From: Chitinophagaceae bacterium IBVUCB2 | GTDB lineage: Bacteria; Bacteroidota; Bacteroidia; Chitinophagales; Chitinophagaceae | DNA: 64,000 bases | Direction: 5' to 3' | Assembly: GCA_002127295.1 (NCBI GenBank) | Contig: NFUV01000001.1 | Span: forward strand, 806,001 to 870,000 | Shown here: piece after piece, positions 52,330 to 62,233 of the stretch | How the letters are laid out: every line of letters begins with the position of its first letter | Position numbering within the stretch: the first letter of the stretch is position 1 | Position numbers and translations under genes: made by a program | Notes under the pieces: model-generated | Told to the model about the DNA's origin: nothing | Database searches by the model: none | Seen by the model: only the letters and a program-made list of their open reading frames with translations

Positions 52330-54564
52330 TTATATAGAGCTTAATGCCGAGCCGGCTTCTTCTTTTGATAAAAAGTTTTCAATCGCAGTATCATACTGTT
52401 CCTTCCATGATTCAATTGTTCCCCATTCCATTCCATCAACCTCAACAGAACCGCTTGTAACAACACCCAATTCTTCAAAAGGATGATCTCCTATTGCAGC
52501 TTTCACTTCTTTCAACTTACCGGCTTTTACCGAAACCACTACCCGGCTTTGTTTTTCACCAAACCATTGTGCATCTTTTCTGATATTATAATCAGCAGCA
52601 ACAACATCAAAACCAAGATTGCGATGAAAAGCAGATTCCAGCAAGGTTACAAATAAACCACCTTCACTTACATCATGTGCGGACTCAATTAAATTCTTGT
52701 TTATTAGTTCAGTTATTTTCTGCTGCAATTTCAACTCTTCTTCCAACTCGAAATGTGGGGCAGGAGATAAATCAACTCCACAAATTTTTGCCAGGTACTG
52801 TGATGAGTTAATATCATTGTTAGAATAACCGATCAATAAAATTACATCCCCTTCTTCTTTAAAATCCAACGTCATTTTATTGTTGACATCTTCCAGCAAT
52901 CCCACCATACCGATTGTTGGCGTAGGATATACTGGTCCATCCGGATTTTGATTGTAGAAACTTACATTACCACCTGTAACAGGTGTATCAAATTTTCTGC
53001 AAGCCTCTCCCATACCTTTTATTGCATGTATAAATTGATAATAAACTTCCGGGTCGTAGGGATTTCCAAAATTAAGACAGTTGGTAACGCCTAATGGCTG
53101 ACCACCTGTGCAAACAATATTTCTTGCGGCTTCACTCACTGCGATCATTGCGCCTTTATATGGGTCTGCGTATACATAACGGCTGTTGCAATCTGTGGTA
53201 ACAGCTAATGCTTTGGTTGTTCCTTTTACAATGACTAAAGGTGCGTCTGTTGGTGCATTGGTCGAAGTATTATTAGTACCAACCATACTGTCGTACTGAT
53301 TATATACCCAACGTTTCGATGAAATAGAAGGAAGACTTACAATTTGTTCTGCAATAGATTTTAAATCTTCTGGAACCTCAACCGTATCAGGGTTGAATTT
53401 TTTTATATCAGCAAAGTATTTAGGTTCGCTATACTCTCTATCATATTGTGGAGCACCACCACCTAATACGAGTTCATGTGCAGGTAATGAGGCTTCTAAT
53501 TCTCCATTCATGAAGAAATTAAGAATGCCATCATCAGTTACTTCCCCAATTACAGAACAAGGCAGATCCCATTTGGTAAAAACTTTTATCACTTCTTCTT
53601 CTCTTCCTTTCTCTGCAACAAGCAACATTCTCTCCTGGCTTTCGCTTAACAAAAGCTCCCATGTTTTCATATTGTTCTGGCGGGTTGGCACTTTGTCCAA
53701 ATCAATTCTCATACCTACTTCACCCTTTGCACTCATTTCTGCAGTAGAACAAATGATTCCAGCTGCTCCCATATCCTGCATACCAACAACAGCTCCTGTT
53801 TGTATTACTTCCAAACATGCTTCTAATAATTTCTTTTCCTGGAAAGGATCACCAACCTGTACGGCTGGTAATTCCTGGGTGCTTTCTGCTGTGATGTCTG
53901 CGGATGCAAAAGATGCACCACCAATCCCATCTTTTCCGGTTGCACTGCCCACAAACATTACCGGGTTTCCTTTTCCGAGTGCGGTAGCAGAAACAGTTTC
54001 TCCGGCTTTTACAATACCCACACTCATTGCATTTACCAAGGGGTTGGTATGATAACATTCATCAAAATAAATTTCTCCACCTACGGTTGGCACACCGAAA
54101 CAGTTTCCATAATGCCCGATACCATGTACGACACCTGATAATAAATGCTGCGTTTTATCTTCATCTAAATTTCCAAACCGTAATGAGTTCAATGAAGCAA
54201 TAGGTCTTGCTCCCATTGTAAAAATATCTCTGTGTATTCCCCCCACACCAGTTGCCGCTCCCTGGAAAGGTTCAATAGCAGAAGGGTGATTGTGTGATTC
54301 AATTTTAAAAACAACACCAAGGCCTCCTCCGATATCCATTAACCCGGCATTTTCCTCACCAGCTTTTACCAACATTCTTCCACCTTCTCTTGGCAAGGTC
54401 TTCAACCATTTAATGGAATTTTTATAGCTGCAATGCTCACTCCACATACCAGAGAAAGCACAGAGTTCATTGAAGTTAGGTGTACGGCCTAATTTTTCTT
54501 TGATCAATTCAAATTCCTGCTCTGTTAAGCGTAGCTGTTGTGCTGTTTTTACTGTTACTTCCAT
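52330..54564 (-). CDS. purL: Phosphoribosylformylglycinamidine synthase subunit (short PurL)
   Basis: Fourth step of purine synthesis, converting FGAR to FGAM. 744 residues is the short bacterial form that needs separate PurQ and PurS, not the ~1300-residue fused form of Proteobacteria; neither partner is in this window. Motifs are MWSEHCSYKNSIKW, KIESHNHPSAIEPFQGAATGVGG (core: KIESHNHPSAIEPFQGAA), GGEIYFDECY, GKGNPVMFVGSATGKDGIGG (core: VGSATGKDGIGG), QDMGAAGI, VTGGNVSFYN and ESAHDVSEGGL. A -7 element TAAATTTG (54592-54585, minus strand) lies 20 nt before the ATG. Confidence 0.96.
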   Translation of the reverse strand: MEVTVKTAQQLRLTEQEFELIKEKLGRTPNFNELCAFSGMWSEHCSYKNSIKWLKTLPREGGRMLVKAGEENAGLMDIGGGLGVVFKIESHNHPSAIEPFQGAATGVGGIHRDIFTMGARPIASLNSLRFGNLDEDKTQHLLSGVVHGIGHYGNCFGVPTVGGEIYFDECYHTNPLVNAMSVGIVKAGETVSATALGKGNPVMFVGSATGKDGIGGASFASADITAESTQELPAVQVGDPFQEKKLLEACLEVIQTGAVVGMQDMGAAGIICSTAEMSAKGEVGMRIDLDKVPTRQNNMKTWELLLSESQERMLLVAEKGREEEVIKVFTKWDLPCSVIGEVTDDGILNFFMNGELEASLPAHELVLGGGAPQYDREYSEPKYFADIKKFNPDTVEVPEDLKSIAEQIVSLPSISSKRWVYNQYDSMVGTNNTSTNAPTDAPLVIVKGTTKALAVTTDCNSRYVYADPYKGAMIAVSEAARNIVCTGGQPLGVTNCLNFGNPYDPEVYYQFIHAIKGMGEACRKFDTPVTGGNVSFYNQNPDGPVYPTPTIGMVGLLEDVNNKMTLDFKEEGDVILLIGYSNNDINSSQYLAKICGVDLSPAPHFELEEELKLQQKITELINKNLIESAHDVSEGGLFVTLLESAFHRNLGFDVVAADYNIRKDAQWFGEKQSRVVVSVKAGKLKEVKAAIGDHPFEELGVVTSGSVEVDGMEWGTIESWKEQYDTAIENFLSKEEAGSALSSI

Positions 54565-54584
54565 GGAGGCTATAGATTGAGCGG

Positions 54585-54592
54585 CAAATTTA
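54585..54592 (-). promoter_or_regulatory. -7 element of purL-hldD
   Basis: TAAATTTG on the minus strand, exact TAnnTTTG, 20 nt upstream of the purL ATG. The -33 element is not clear. Confidence 0.5.
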
Positions 54593-54723
54593 CGGCATGT
54601 ACACCATGGTATAAAACAGAACTTGTCAACTTTATGCTGACAACTGGTATCAGTTTAAAAATAGTTGTGGTATACTTCTCATGCGCAGTATTTATCTCTT
54701 ATTTTGCGCTATAAACCTTTACG

Positions 54724-56024
54724 TTGGAGTACCTGATTTTTGTTGCTTACCTTATACTTTTTGCCTGGCTGACTACCAAAGTAAAATTCTTTACCCAAAC
54801 CGGGCTGAGCAAACCACAGCTTATTATTATTTTTCTTTTAAAGATAATGGCTGGTATTTTTTACGGATGGATCGGTCTTTATTATGGCGGCCTAGCTCAA
54901 ATGCAGGATACGTGGGGTTTTCATGCAAGTGGTATACAAGAGTATCATTTATTATATAATAACCCCGGGGAATACTTTACCAATCTTTTTCGTGACCCTA
55001 CGATGGTGGGGTTAATAAATTTTTCAGCTCTAATGATTCTTACTGGAATGATCTGAAGGGAAATACTTTTATTAAAATCCTTTCCATTCTTAATGTATTT
55101 AGTTTCGGACATTACTATGTGAATGTTATTTTTTACTCGTTTATTACTCTTTTTGGCGCCATCGCCATTTTCAGGGTGATGATTGATGTCTTTCCCGGCA
55201 AAAGAACTCCTGTTTTGTTAGCCACCTTCCTGGTACCATCTTTTCTATATTGGACAAGTGGACTACATAAAGAGGGTCTTATTTTCACAGGCATTTCCCT
55301 TATTGTTTATGTAATATATTTTTCCTTCAAAGATCAACGGTTGGGCATTAAACGATTTCTTTATTTGCTTGCCGGCCTGCTTTTATTATTAACGCTAAGA
55401 AATTTTATCATCATTATTATTACTCCTGCCATTGTAGCCTGGCTCTTAGCTAACCGCCGGCCAAAATATGGTATTGCTATTTTTACCGCTGTGTATATAT
55501 TTTTCGGGCTTCTTTTTTTTAATGCCCGGTATATAAATCCTCAACTTGATTTTCCGCAAGCTGTGGTTACCAAGCAACAGGAATTTATGCAATTGAAAGG
55601 AGGCAATTCAAGCATCCCGATAAAGGAATTGGAGCCTACTGCCATCAGCTTCTTAAAAAATACTCCACAGGCGATCAACCTGTCAACGATAAGACCTTAC
55701 CCAAGCGATGTACGGCATATACTTTCGCTGGCCGCTGCTATTGAGATCAACCTGATATTATTAATGTTCTTTCTTTTTCTTTTCTTTAGAACCAACGGTA
55801 TCACTTCAAAAAACCTGGTCTATTTCTGCATTTTCTTCTCTGCTTCTCTTTTACTTACCATCGGCTTTAGTGTAAACAATTTGGGAGCTATTGTTCGGTA
55901 TAGGAGTGTTATTATGCCATTATTAGTTATTCCTATGGCTGCCAGGATCGATTGGCCAAGATTAGGTAAGGTATTTTCAAATAATATTAAAAATAAAAAT
56001 AATGTTAGCAATTCCGTTACTTAA
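54724..56024 (+). pseudogene. Multi-pass membrane protein gene with a single-base frameshift
   Basis: The first part starts at TTG 54724 and reads 110 codons of membrane-type sequence before a stop at 55054. The second part reads from 55119 onward to 56024 as a further 301 residues with about six to eight membrane segments. In the second frame, codons upstream of 55119 remain open back to about 55023 and spell SSNDSYWNDLKGN, continuing the first part. One extra T in the T5 run at 55020-55024 would join the two parts into a protein of about 433 residues. I therefore read this as one gene with a one-base deletion, or a sequencing error at a homopolymer. Membrane topology suggests a polysaccharide-related or transport role, but I know no family. 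Confidence 0.7.
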
Positions 56025-56156
56025 TATCATTTTTATAAAATTTTGATCCACATTTAGATAAATTTTGTTCACATAAATCAAAAAAATAAGCATTATAGTA
56101 AAAAATAATTGGAATAATTGAAGCAATAACCTTTTTTTGTCCAAAATTATATCCAA

Positions 56157-58346
56157 ATGTCACTTCGTTTTAATGCTATCAACAATCTCTCTACCAGCAC
56201 CGATACTAAGGTGGATGCTTCCCCAAAAATCACTGCCCTCTTCGGAAGCAATGTATTTAGTTTAAAAACAGCCCGTGAATTTTTGAGCGATGAAGCTTAT
56301 AAAAGCCTTCAATCTTCTATTAAAGCGGGACAAAAAATAGACAGAGCCGTAGCCAATCAAATTGCCACCGGCATCCGTGCCTGGGCTGAGCTAAAAGGCG
56401 TTACCCATTTTACTCACTGGTTTCAACCATTAACCGGAACCACTGCAGAAAAACATGATTCATTTTTTACCTTAAAAGGTGATGGCACTCCTATTGAACA
56501 ATTTGAAGGTGATGCATTGGTACAACAAGAACCTGATGCTTCTTCCTTTCCAAGTGGAGGTTTAAGAGCAACTTTTGAAGCAAGAGGTTATACTGCATGG
56601 GATCCATCTTCTCCACCCTTCATCATGGAGATCGGGCAAGGGAAAACATTGTGCATCCCTACCATCTTTGTTTCATACACCGGCGAATCATTAGATTATA
56701 AAGCTCCTTTATTAAAAGCATTAGATACATTGAATAAAGCTGCTGTTGAAGTATGTAATTATTTTGATAAGAATATTACTAGAGTAACTCCTACTCTTGG
56801 TTGGGAACAGGAATATTTTGTAGTTGACGAAGCCTTATTCAATGCAAGACCTGACCTGGTAATGACAGGCAGAACGGTATATGGTCATTCATCGGCTAAG
56901 AACCAGCAATTGGAAGATCAATACTTCGGTTCAATTCCTGAAAGAGTATATGCTTACATGAGAGATTTTGAAACGGAATCTTACAAGCTGGGCATTCCTC
57001 TTCGTACAAGACATAATGAAGTAGCCCCCGGCCAATATGAGTGTGCTCCAATATTTGAAGAAGTAAGTGTGGCTGTTGATCACAACTCCTTATTGATGGA
57101 TGTGATGGAAAGAGTAGCCCGCCGTCATGGCCTTAGAGTTTTATTACATGAAAAACCATTTGCCGGCATTAACGGAAGTGGTAAGCACAACAACTGGAGT
57201 ATGGCTACAGATACCGGCGTTAATTTATTAGCACCCGGTAAAACGCCAAAAACCAATTTGATGTTCCTGACCTTTTTTGTAAATACAATTAAGGCTGTAC
57301 ATGATTATGCCGATATATTAAGAGCCTCTATTGCATCTGCACCAAACGATCATCGCCTGGGGGCTAACGAAGCACCACCTGCTATTATTTCTGTTTTCAT
57401 TGGTCAATACCTGAGTAAAGTTTTGAATGATGTGAAAGAAAGAGTTTCAGAAAAAATGGATGAGACTGATGAGAGTATGCTGAAGATCGATATTCATAAG
57501 AGCATTCCTGAATTGTTAATGGATAACACGGATCGTAACCGTACTTCCCCATTTGCATTTACAGGAAATAAGTTTGAATTCAGAGCGGTTGGTTCTTCTG
57601 CTAACTGTGCCAACCCGATGACCGTGTTGAACACCATTATGGCTGATACCTTGAAGAAATTCAAAAAAGAAGTTGATGAATTAATAAGCAAGGGCGAGAA
57701 AAAAGAGATCGCCATCATGCATGTTATCCGTCAATATATTGTTGACAGCGAAAAAGTATTGTTTGAAGGTGATGGCTATAGCGAAGCATGGGCTAAAGAA
57801 GCAGAGAAAAGAGGTTTGGAAAATGTAAAAACTACCCCACTTGCATTGGATGCAATGGTTACTGAAAAAGCCAAGCATTTATTTGAAAGTAATAATATCT
57901 ATTCTCATAGCGAGTTAGAAGCCCGTCACGAAATAGAATTAGAGAAATATATTAAGAAAGTACAAATTGAAAGCCGCATTATGGGTGAGCTGGCAACCAG
58001 CCATATTTTACCTCCTGCGATTCGCTACCAAAATTTGTTGGCTAACAATATCCGTGGCTTGAAGGAAGCAGGATTACCGGAAGCAACTTTTGCCAATCAA
58101 AAACAGATATTGGAAAAAATATCCGAGCATATCAGTAAAACAAGCGACCTGGTAGAAAAAATGATCGAAGCCCGTAAAGTTTGTAATAATATGGATAACA
58201 CAAGAACAAAAGCTATCGCTTACCAAAGCCAGGTAAAAGATGCGTTCTTTGATGATATCCGCTACAATGTTGACAAACTTGAATTATTAGTTGACGACAG
58301 GGAATGGTATTTACCGAAGTATAGAGAAATGCTTTTTTTAAGATAA
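56157..58346 (+). CDS. glnN: Glutamine synthetase, type III
   Basis: Ammonia assimilation: glutamate + NH3 + ATP to glutamine. At 729 residues it is the long type III enzyme, with little similarity to GSI outside the active site. Characteristic segments are SSFPSGGLRATFEARGYTAWD (core: GGLRATFEARGYTAWDP), LGWEQEYFVVDE (catalytic Glu), RHNEVAPGQYECAPIFEE (core: RHNEVAPGQYECAPIF), GINGSGKHNNWSMA and DRNRTSPFAFTGNKFEFRAVGS (core: RTSPFAFTGNKFEFRAVGS). The 132-nt upstream region is very AT-rich; I see no confident promoter. A strong terminator follows. Confidence 0.96.
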   Translation: MSLRFNAINNLSTSTDTKVDASPKITALFGSNVFSLKTAREFLSDEAYKSLQSSIKAGQKIDRAVANQIATGIRAWAELKGVTHFTHWFQPLTGTTAEKHDSFFTLKGDGTPIEQFEGDALVQQEPDASSFPSGGLRATFEARGYTAWDPSSPPFIMEIGQGKTLCIPTIFVSYTGESLDYKAPLLKALDTLNKAAVEVCNYFDKNITRVTPTLGWEQEYFVVDEALFNARPDLVMTGRTVYGHSSAKNQQLEDQYFGSIPERVYAYMRDFETESYKLGIPLRTRHNEVAPGQYECAPIFEEVSVAVDHNSLLMDVMERVARRHGLRVLLHEKPFAGINGSGKHNNWSMATDTGVNLLAPGKTPKTNLMFLTFFVNTIKAVHDYADILRASIASAPNDHRLGANEAPPAIISVFIGQYLSKVLNDVKERVSEKMDETDESMLKIDIHKSIPELLMDNTDRNRTSPFAFTGNKFEFRAVGSSANCANPMTVLNTIMADTLKKFKKEVDELISKGEKKEIAIMHVIRQYIVDSEKVLFEGDGYSEAWAKEAEKRGLENVKTTPLALDAMVTEKAKHLFESNNIYSHSELEARHEIELEKYIKKVQIESRIMGELATSHILPPAIRYQNLLANNIRGLKEAGLPEATFANQKQILEKISEHISKTSDLVEKMIEARKVCNNMDNTRTKAIAYQSQVKDAFFDDIRYNVDKLELLVDDREWYLPKYREMLFLR

Positions 58347-58368
58347 GTTGTTACTGCTTTTTTCTGGA

Positions 58369-58397
58369 ACCGCTTCTGCAAGGAAGCGGTTTTTTTA
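58369..58397 (+). terminator. glnN terminator
   Basis: A 9-bp perfect stem (AACCGCTTC with GAAGCGGTT), 6-nt loop and T7 tail. Confidence 0.9.
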
Positions 58398-58505
58398 TGT
58401 ATGATACTTCAATAGATAGAAAGTTCAACAAAAAGCTCCCTGCATAAACCAGCAGCAATTCATTTCATTTTATACTATTTTTAAAAAGTTTTAAAGAAGA
58501 ATGAT

Positions 58506-60020
58506 ATGAATAAAAAATTATATGCCCCGCTGATCACCTGTTCGATCTTTTTATATGCATGTACTTCAACTAAACCAGTAGCTACTACTTCCGAAACAGC
58601 AGCTGGCCCAAAAGTCATGAGAGAGTTCCGTGCAGCATGGGTAGCAACTGTGGCAAATATTAATTGGCCCAGCAAACCCGGACTACCGGTTGAAGAACAA
58701 AAGAGAGAAGCTATCAAGTTGCTTGATTTTTTATCTACCAATAATTTCAATGCAGTGATATTGCAAGTAAGACCACAAGCGGATGCTTTATATAAAAGTG
58801 ATTTAGAACCCTGGTCCTATTACTTAAGTGGTCAACAAGGCAAAGCTCCTGATCCTTATTATGATCCATTAGAATACTGGATCGATGCTGCACATGAAAG
58901 AGGCATTGAATTGCATGTGTGGTTGAACCCATACAGGGCGCATCATAAAGATGGAAAAGAAGTAACAGAACATTCTATTGTGAACAAAAGGCCAGAGCTT
59001 GTTTTGTTTTTGAAAGAAGGTTATTGGTGGCTGGATCCGGCTCAGCAAGGCACACAAGATCATTCCAATGCCGTAGTGATGGACTTAGTAAACAGGTATG
59101 ATATTGACGGCGTTCATTTTGATGATTACTTCTATCCCTACCCTTCTTATAATGGCAATGCAGATTTTCCCGATACTGCCAGTTGGAAAGTATACCAGCA
59201 AACCGGTGGTAAATTATCAAGAGGCGATTGGAGAAGAAATGCGGTAAATGTTTTTATAGAACGATTGTATAAAAATATTAAAGCGGCAAAGCCACATGTA
59301 AAGTTTGGATTAAGCCCGTTTGGTATATGGCGGCCGGGCTATCCGGAATCAATAACAGGTTTTGATCAGTACGATCAATTATATGCTGATGCAAAACTGT
59401 GGTTGAATAAAGGTTGGATCGATTATTTTACTCCGCAATTATATTGGCCTATCAACAGAATGGGACAAAGTTTTCCGGTATTACTTGGTTGGTGGAGTAA
59501 TGAAAATACAATGAAGCGGCATTTGTGGCCGGGAATAAGTGTGGGCAGTGATACCAGTGCAAAAAACGTAAATGAAATTACAAGTCAGATCATGATTAGT
59601 CGGGGCATGCTGCCAGAAAGTAAAGGGGTGGTGCATTGGAGTATTTCATCGCTTACTAAAAATCCAAACATGACCAAAGGAATAAAAGATGGTCCGTATA
59701 GAACTCAGGCATTGGTTCCTGCAAGCCCCTGGTTGGATAATAAAGCTCCTGTTGCACCTGCTGTAACAGCTAAGCATGATGGCGGTGATGTAAAGATCAA
59801 CTGGTCACATCCTGATGAGAAAGATGTTTTTCATTATGTTGTTTACTATACTTATGGAAACACCTGGAGTTATACCATTGTAAGTGGAAAAGAAAAATCA
59901 TTTACTATTAAAAAACCTTCAGGGCAAAATATACAAATTGTTATCAGCAAAGTTGCTGTAACGGCTGTTGATAGAACGGGGAATGAAAGCGAAGTGAAAC
60001 AAGTGGATATTTCGAATTGA
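58506..60020 (+). CDS. GHL10-type glycoside hydrolase lipoprotein
   Basis: 504 residues. Lipoprotein signal (MNKKLYAPLITCSIFLYAC, Cys19) and a glycosyl hydrolase-like 10 domain (pfam02638 type, YngK-like): EFRAAWVATVANINWPS, NNFNAVILQVRPQADALY, GIELHVWLNPYRAH, DGVHFDDYFYPYP and KFGLSPFGIWRP. A C-terminal fibronectin-like segment (about 420-504) follows. Members act on peptidoglycan-related or other polysaccharides; the target is uncertain. Monocistronic; it faces the frameshifted CHASE2-like gene across 7 nt. Confidence 0.88.
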   Translation: MNKKLYAPLITCSIFLYACTSTKPVATTSETAAGPKVMREFRAAWVATVANINWPSKPGLPVEEQKREAIKLLDFLSTNNFNAVILQVRPQADALYKSDLEPWSYYLSGQQGKAPDPYYDPLEYWIDAAHERGIELHVWLNPYRAHHKDGKEVTEHSIVNKRPELVLFLKEGYWWLDPAQQGTQDHSNAVVMDLVNRYDIDGVHFDDYFYPYPSYNGNADFPDTASWKVYQQTGGKLSRGDWRRNAVNVFIERLYKNIKAAKPHVKFGLSPFGIWRPGYPESITGFDQYDQLYADAKLWLNKGWIDYFTPQLYWPINRMGQSFPVLLGWWSNENTMKRHLWPGISVGSDTSAKNVNEITSQIMISRGMLPESKGVVHWSISSLTKNPNMTKGIKDGPYRTQALVPASPWLDNKAPVAPAVTAKHDGGDVKINWSHPDEKDVFHYVVYYTYGNTWSYTIVSGKEKSFTIKKPSGQNIQIVISKVAVTAVDRTGNESEVKQVDISN

Positions 60021-60027
60021 TATCCCT

Positions 60028-60679
60028 TTAATCTCTCTTCTCGTATTCCAATATCGTTCTTATTGCGTTTGCCTGAATAACTAGACCATATGTATCTGGT
60101 TTCCCTTCAATGTTTTTTTCATTATTTCGCATTGGAGTAAAATGTTTATCCTCATCGCCTGGGCCTAAAAAGCCGACCAGTACAATTTTATCTTTTAGGA
60201 GTTCACAAACATCTTTATTAAGCAAATCTTCCGTTACAAAATAATAATATTGTTGCAGGCTCCTTTGATACAGAATAGGAACTGACTTGCTTACAGTAAG
60301 ATTATGTTTAAACTCCGGTTTCCACAGCTTAATAACTTTTAAAGCGAATGATTCATATAATTTCCCATCCATTTTTGTTATTGGAGTAAAATGGCTTATT
60401 ATACCATCTCTATTCTCAACATTTATATGCCCTTCTTCTTTTGCAAATTTTCTAATTCCTTCAATAGTTCTTTCTTCTTTCCCCATAGAATCAAAATGAT
60501 ACGCTATAATGTCATTCGTAATTAATTTTAAGGATTCAGCAAGAATAGAATCTTCCAATACCTATATTTATAAGAATAATATCTGAGTCAATTTTGTCAG
60601 TACGTGCAACTTCCCTAAACACTTTTTTTGAATTGCATGCCAAAAAAACAACTAAGAACAAAGCAAACAGTTTCTTCAT
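60028..60679 (-). pseudogene. CHASE2-like lipoprotein gene with a frame disruption
   Basis: Two overlapping frames make one apparent gene. The upstream frame (60679-60536) encodes a lipoprotein signal MKKLFALFLVVFLAC and DSDIILINIGIG, then stops. The downstream frame (from 60558) encodes EDSILAESLKLI and the rest, with DGIISHFTPI and LKDKIVLVGFLGPGDEDKHF typical of CHASE2 sensor domains. Removing one base near 60560 joins them. The combined protein (about 216 residues) is also shorter than the CHASE2 domain's usual size in the middle part. It has no kinase or cyclase domain, so it would be a free CHASE2-type lipoprotein, now probably broken. Confidence 0.55.
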
Positions 60680-60847
60680 TTTGCAAATAATTACATTATA
60701 CACCAATTCCAAAATTGATTTATAAATATAATAATTATATCACCTCTATAATCGATTTCTTTTAAGCAAAAAGAATTCTTTAAGATCGTTGCAATGAGCT
60801 TGCAACTCATTTTTGAAAAGAAGTAGAGCTATCTAATATTTCGAATA

Positions 60848-62032
60848 TTATTTCTCAAAATTTGCCTTCATCACCCGCAGCACATTATCGCCGAGAATTT
60901 TTTTAATTGATTTTTTGGAGTAGCCTCTGCTTACCAATTCTTCTGTAATTTTTGGGTAAGTAGTTACATCTTCAAGCCCGATTGGTAAAGAACCAACTCC
61001 ATCATAATCGGAGCCGATGCCGACATAATCATCACCAACCAATTTTACGATATGATCAATATGATCAACCAGCTGTCCTAATGTAGGACGAACTTTTTCC
61101 ATCTCCGTACGGTAATACTCTCTCCACTTTGTTCTCATAATGGATGAATCGCCATTATTAGCCTGCAATAAATTTTGCTGCATAGAATCTCTGAATGTGC
61201 CATTCAACTGACCTTGTCGTTGGTCAAACTCTTTACTGATAAATCCAGAATAAAAATTTATACAAATCACACCACCATTCTTTGCCACCGCTTTTATCTG
61301 CTCATCTTTTACATTTCTAAACACCGGGCAAATATTCCATACAGAACTGTGAGAAAGTATAACCGGTTTGGTAGTTGTTGCAATGGCATCATAAAAAGTT
61401 TGTTCGCCTGTATGAGAAAGGTCAACTATTACTCCCAACTCATTCATCATTTTCACAACTCCTTTACCAAAATCAGTCAACCCTTTTTGTTTCAGGCTTG
61501 CCGGGTTTTCCGTTTCATCTTTTGCACTGCTGGCCCAAGTGGTACTGTTATTCCAGGTAAGTGTCATATACCGCATCCCCATTTTTCGAAGTTGTACCAA
61601 CTTACCCATATCATCTTCTATCATGTGGCCACCTTCTACACCGATCAATGAAACAAGTTTCCCTTGTCGTATTCCTTTTTTTACTTCACTGTAATGAGTA
61701 GCCAGTATCATTGATTTGGGGTTACGGCTTACCAACCTTTGCAATGAATCTATTTCTGCTACCGCATCCTGAAAAAATCCTTCTTTATTTCTCGCCTTCT
61801 CGCTGGTAAAGACCGAGAAAAATTGCACATCCAATCCTCCTTCTTTCCAGCGTACCAGGTCACTATGGCCTTCTGTTGTACGGTTAGATATGTCTATTCC
61901 ATCCAATACACCAGATGACAACACATCATTATGTGTATCTACCAAAGTGGCTTTGCGGTGTAGTTTTTTAACGGATTGGGCCTTGGAGCTGGTACTTGCT
62001 ACAAAAAAGAAGAAGAAAAGTATATATTTCAT
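60848..62032 (-). CDS. Secreted membrane dipeptidase (M19, renal dipeptidase family)
   Basis: 394 residues with a signal peptide (MKYILFFFFFVASTSSKAQ). Zinc-dependent dipeptidase with DTHNDVLSSG (His and Asp ligands), GVEGGHMI (bridging Glu), ILSHSSV and further histidines in the TIM barrel. The segments SDLVRWKEGGLDVQFFSVF and HIVKLVGDDYVGIGSDYDGVGSLP (core: VGDDYVGIGSDYDGVG) are typical. It hydrolyses dipeptides, often with D-residues, in the periplasm. Monocistronic, divergent from the acyltransferase gene. Confidence 0.93.
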   Translation of the reverse strand: MKYILFFFFFVASTSSKAQSVKKLHRKATLVDTHNDVLSSGVLDGIDISNRTTEGHSDLVRWKEGGLDVQFFSVFTSEKARNKEGFFQDAVAEIDSLQRLVSRNPKSMILATHYSEVKKGIRQGKLVSLIGVEGGHMIEDDMGKLVQLRKMGMRYMTLTWNNSTTWASSAKDETENPASLKQKGLTDFGKGVVKMMNELGVIVDLSHTGEQTFYDAIATTTKPVILSHSSVWNICPVFRNVKDEQIKAVAKNGGVICINFYSGFISKEFDQRQGQLNGTFRDSMQQNLLQANNGDSSIMRTKWREYYRTEMEKVRPTLGQLVDHIDHIVKLVGDDYVGIGSDYDGVGSLPIGLEDVTTYPKITEELVSRGYSKKSIKKILGDNVLRVMKANFEK

Positions 62033-62171
62033 GCTGACTGATTATGAAATGAAATTATCAAATTCAGGTGGTAATCTTGGTATTAATAATTGCTGATCTA
62101 AATATGATCTGCTGTTTTATTTTAGGAGCTTATTAATTGATTAAGAAAGCCTTGCCTCTTCCATCACCGCC

Positions 62172-62202
62172 TTTGCTAAAAGGGTCTAAACCCTTACCTT
62201 TG
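62172..62202 (+). promoter_or_regulatory. Promoter of the acyltransferase gene with internal palindrome
   Basis: TTTG (62172-62175), a 19-nt spacer and TACCTTTG (62195-62202): an exact match. Most of the spacer is a perfect 6-4-6 inverted repeat, AAGGGT-CTAA-ACCCTT (62180-62195), a good place for a repressor. Confidence 0.7.
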
Positions 62203-62233
62203 CGCCATTCTTAAAAGGTAATAATTACTTGAT

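Noticed and set aside
54681-54959. Alternative 92-codon frame at the start of the frameshifted membrane gene
   Set aside because: It overlaps the TTG frame that continues into the second part, has no membrane pattern of the right kind and no relatives that I recognise.
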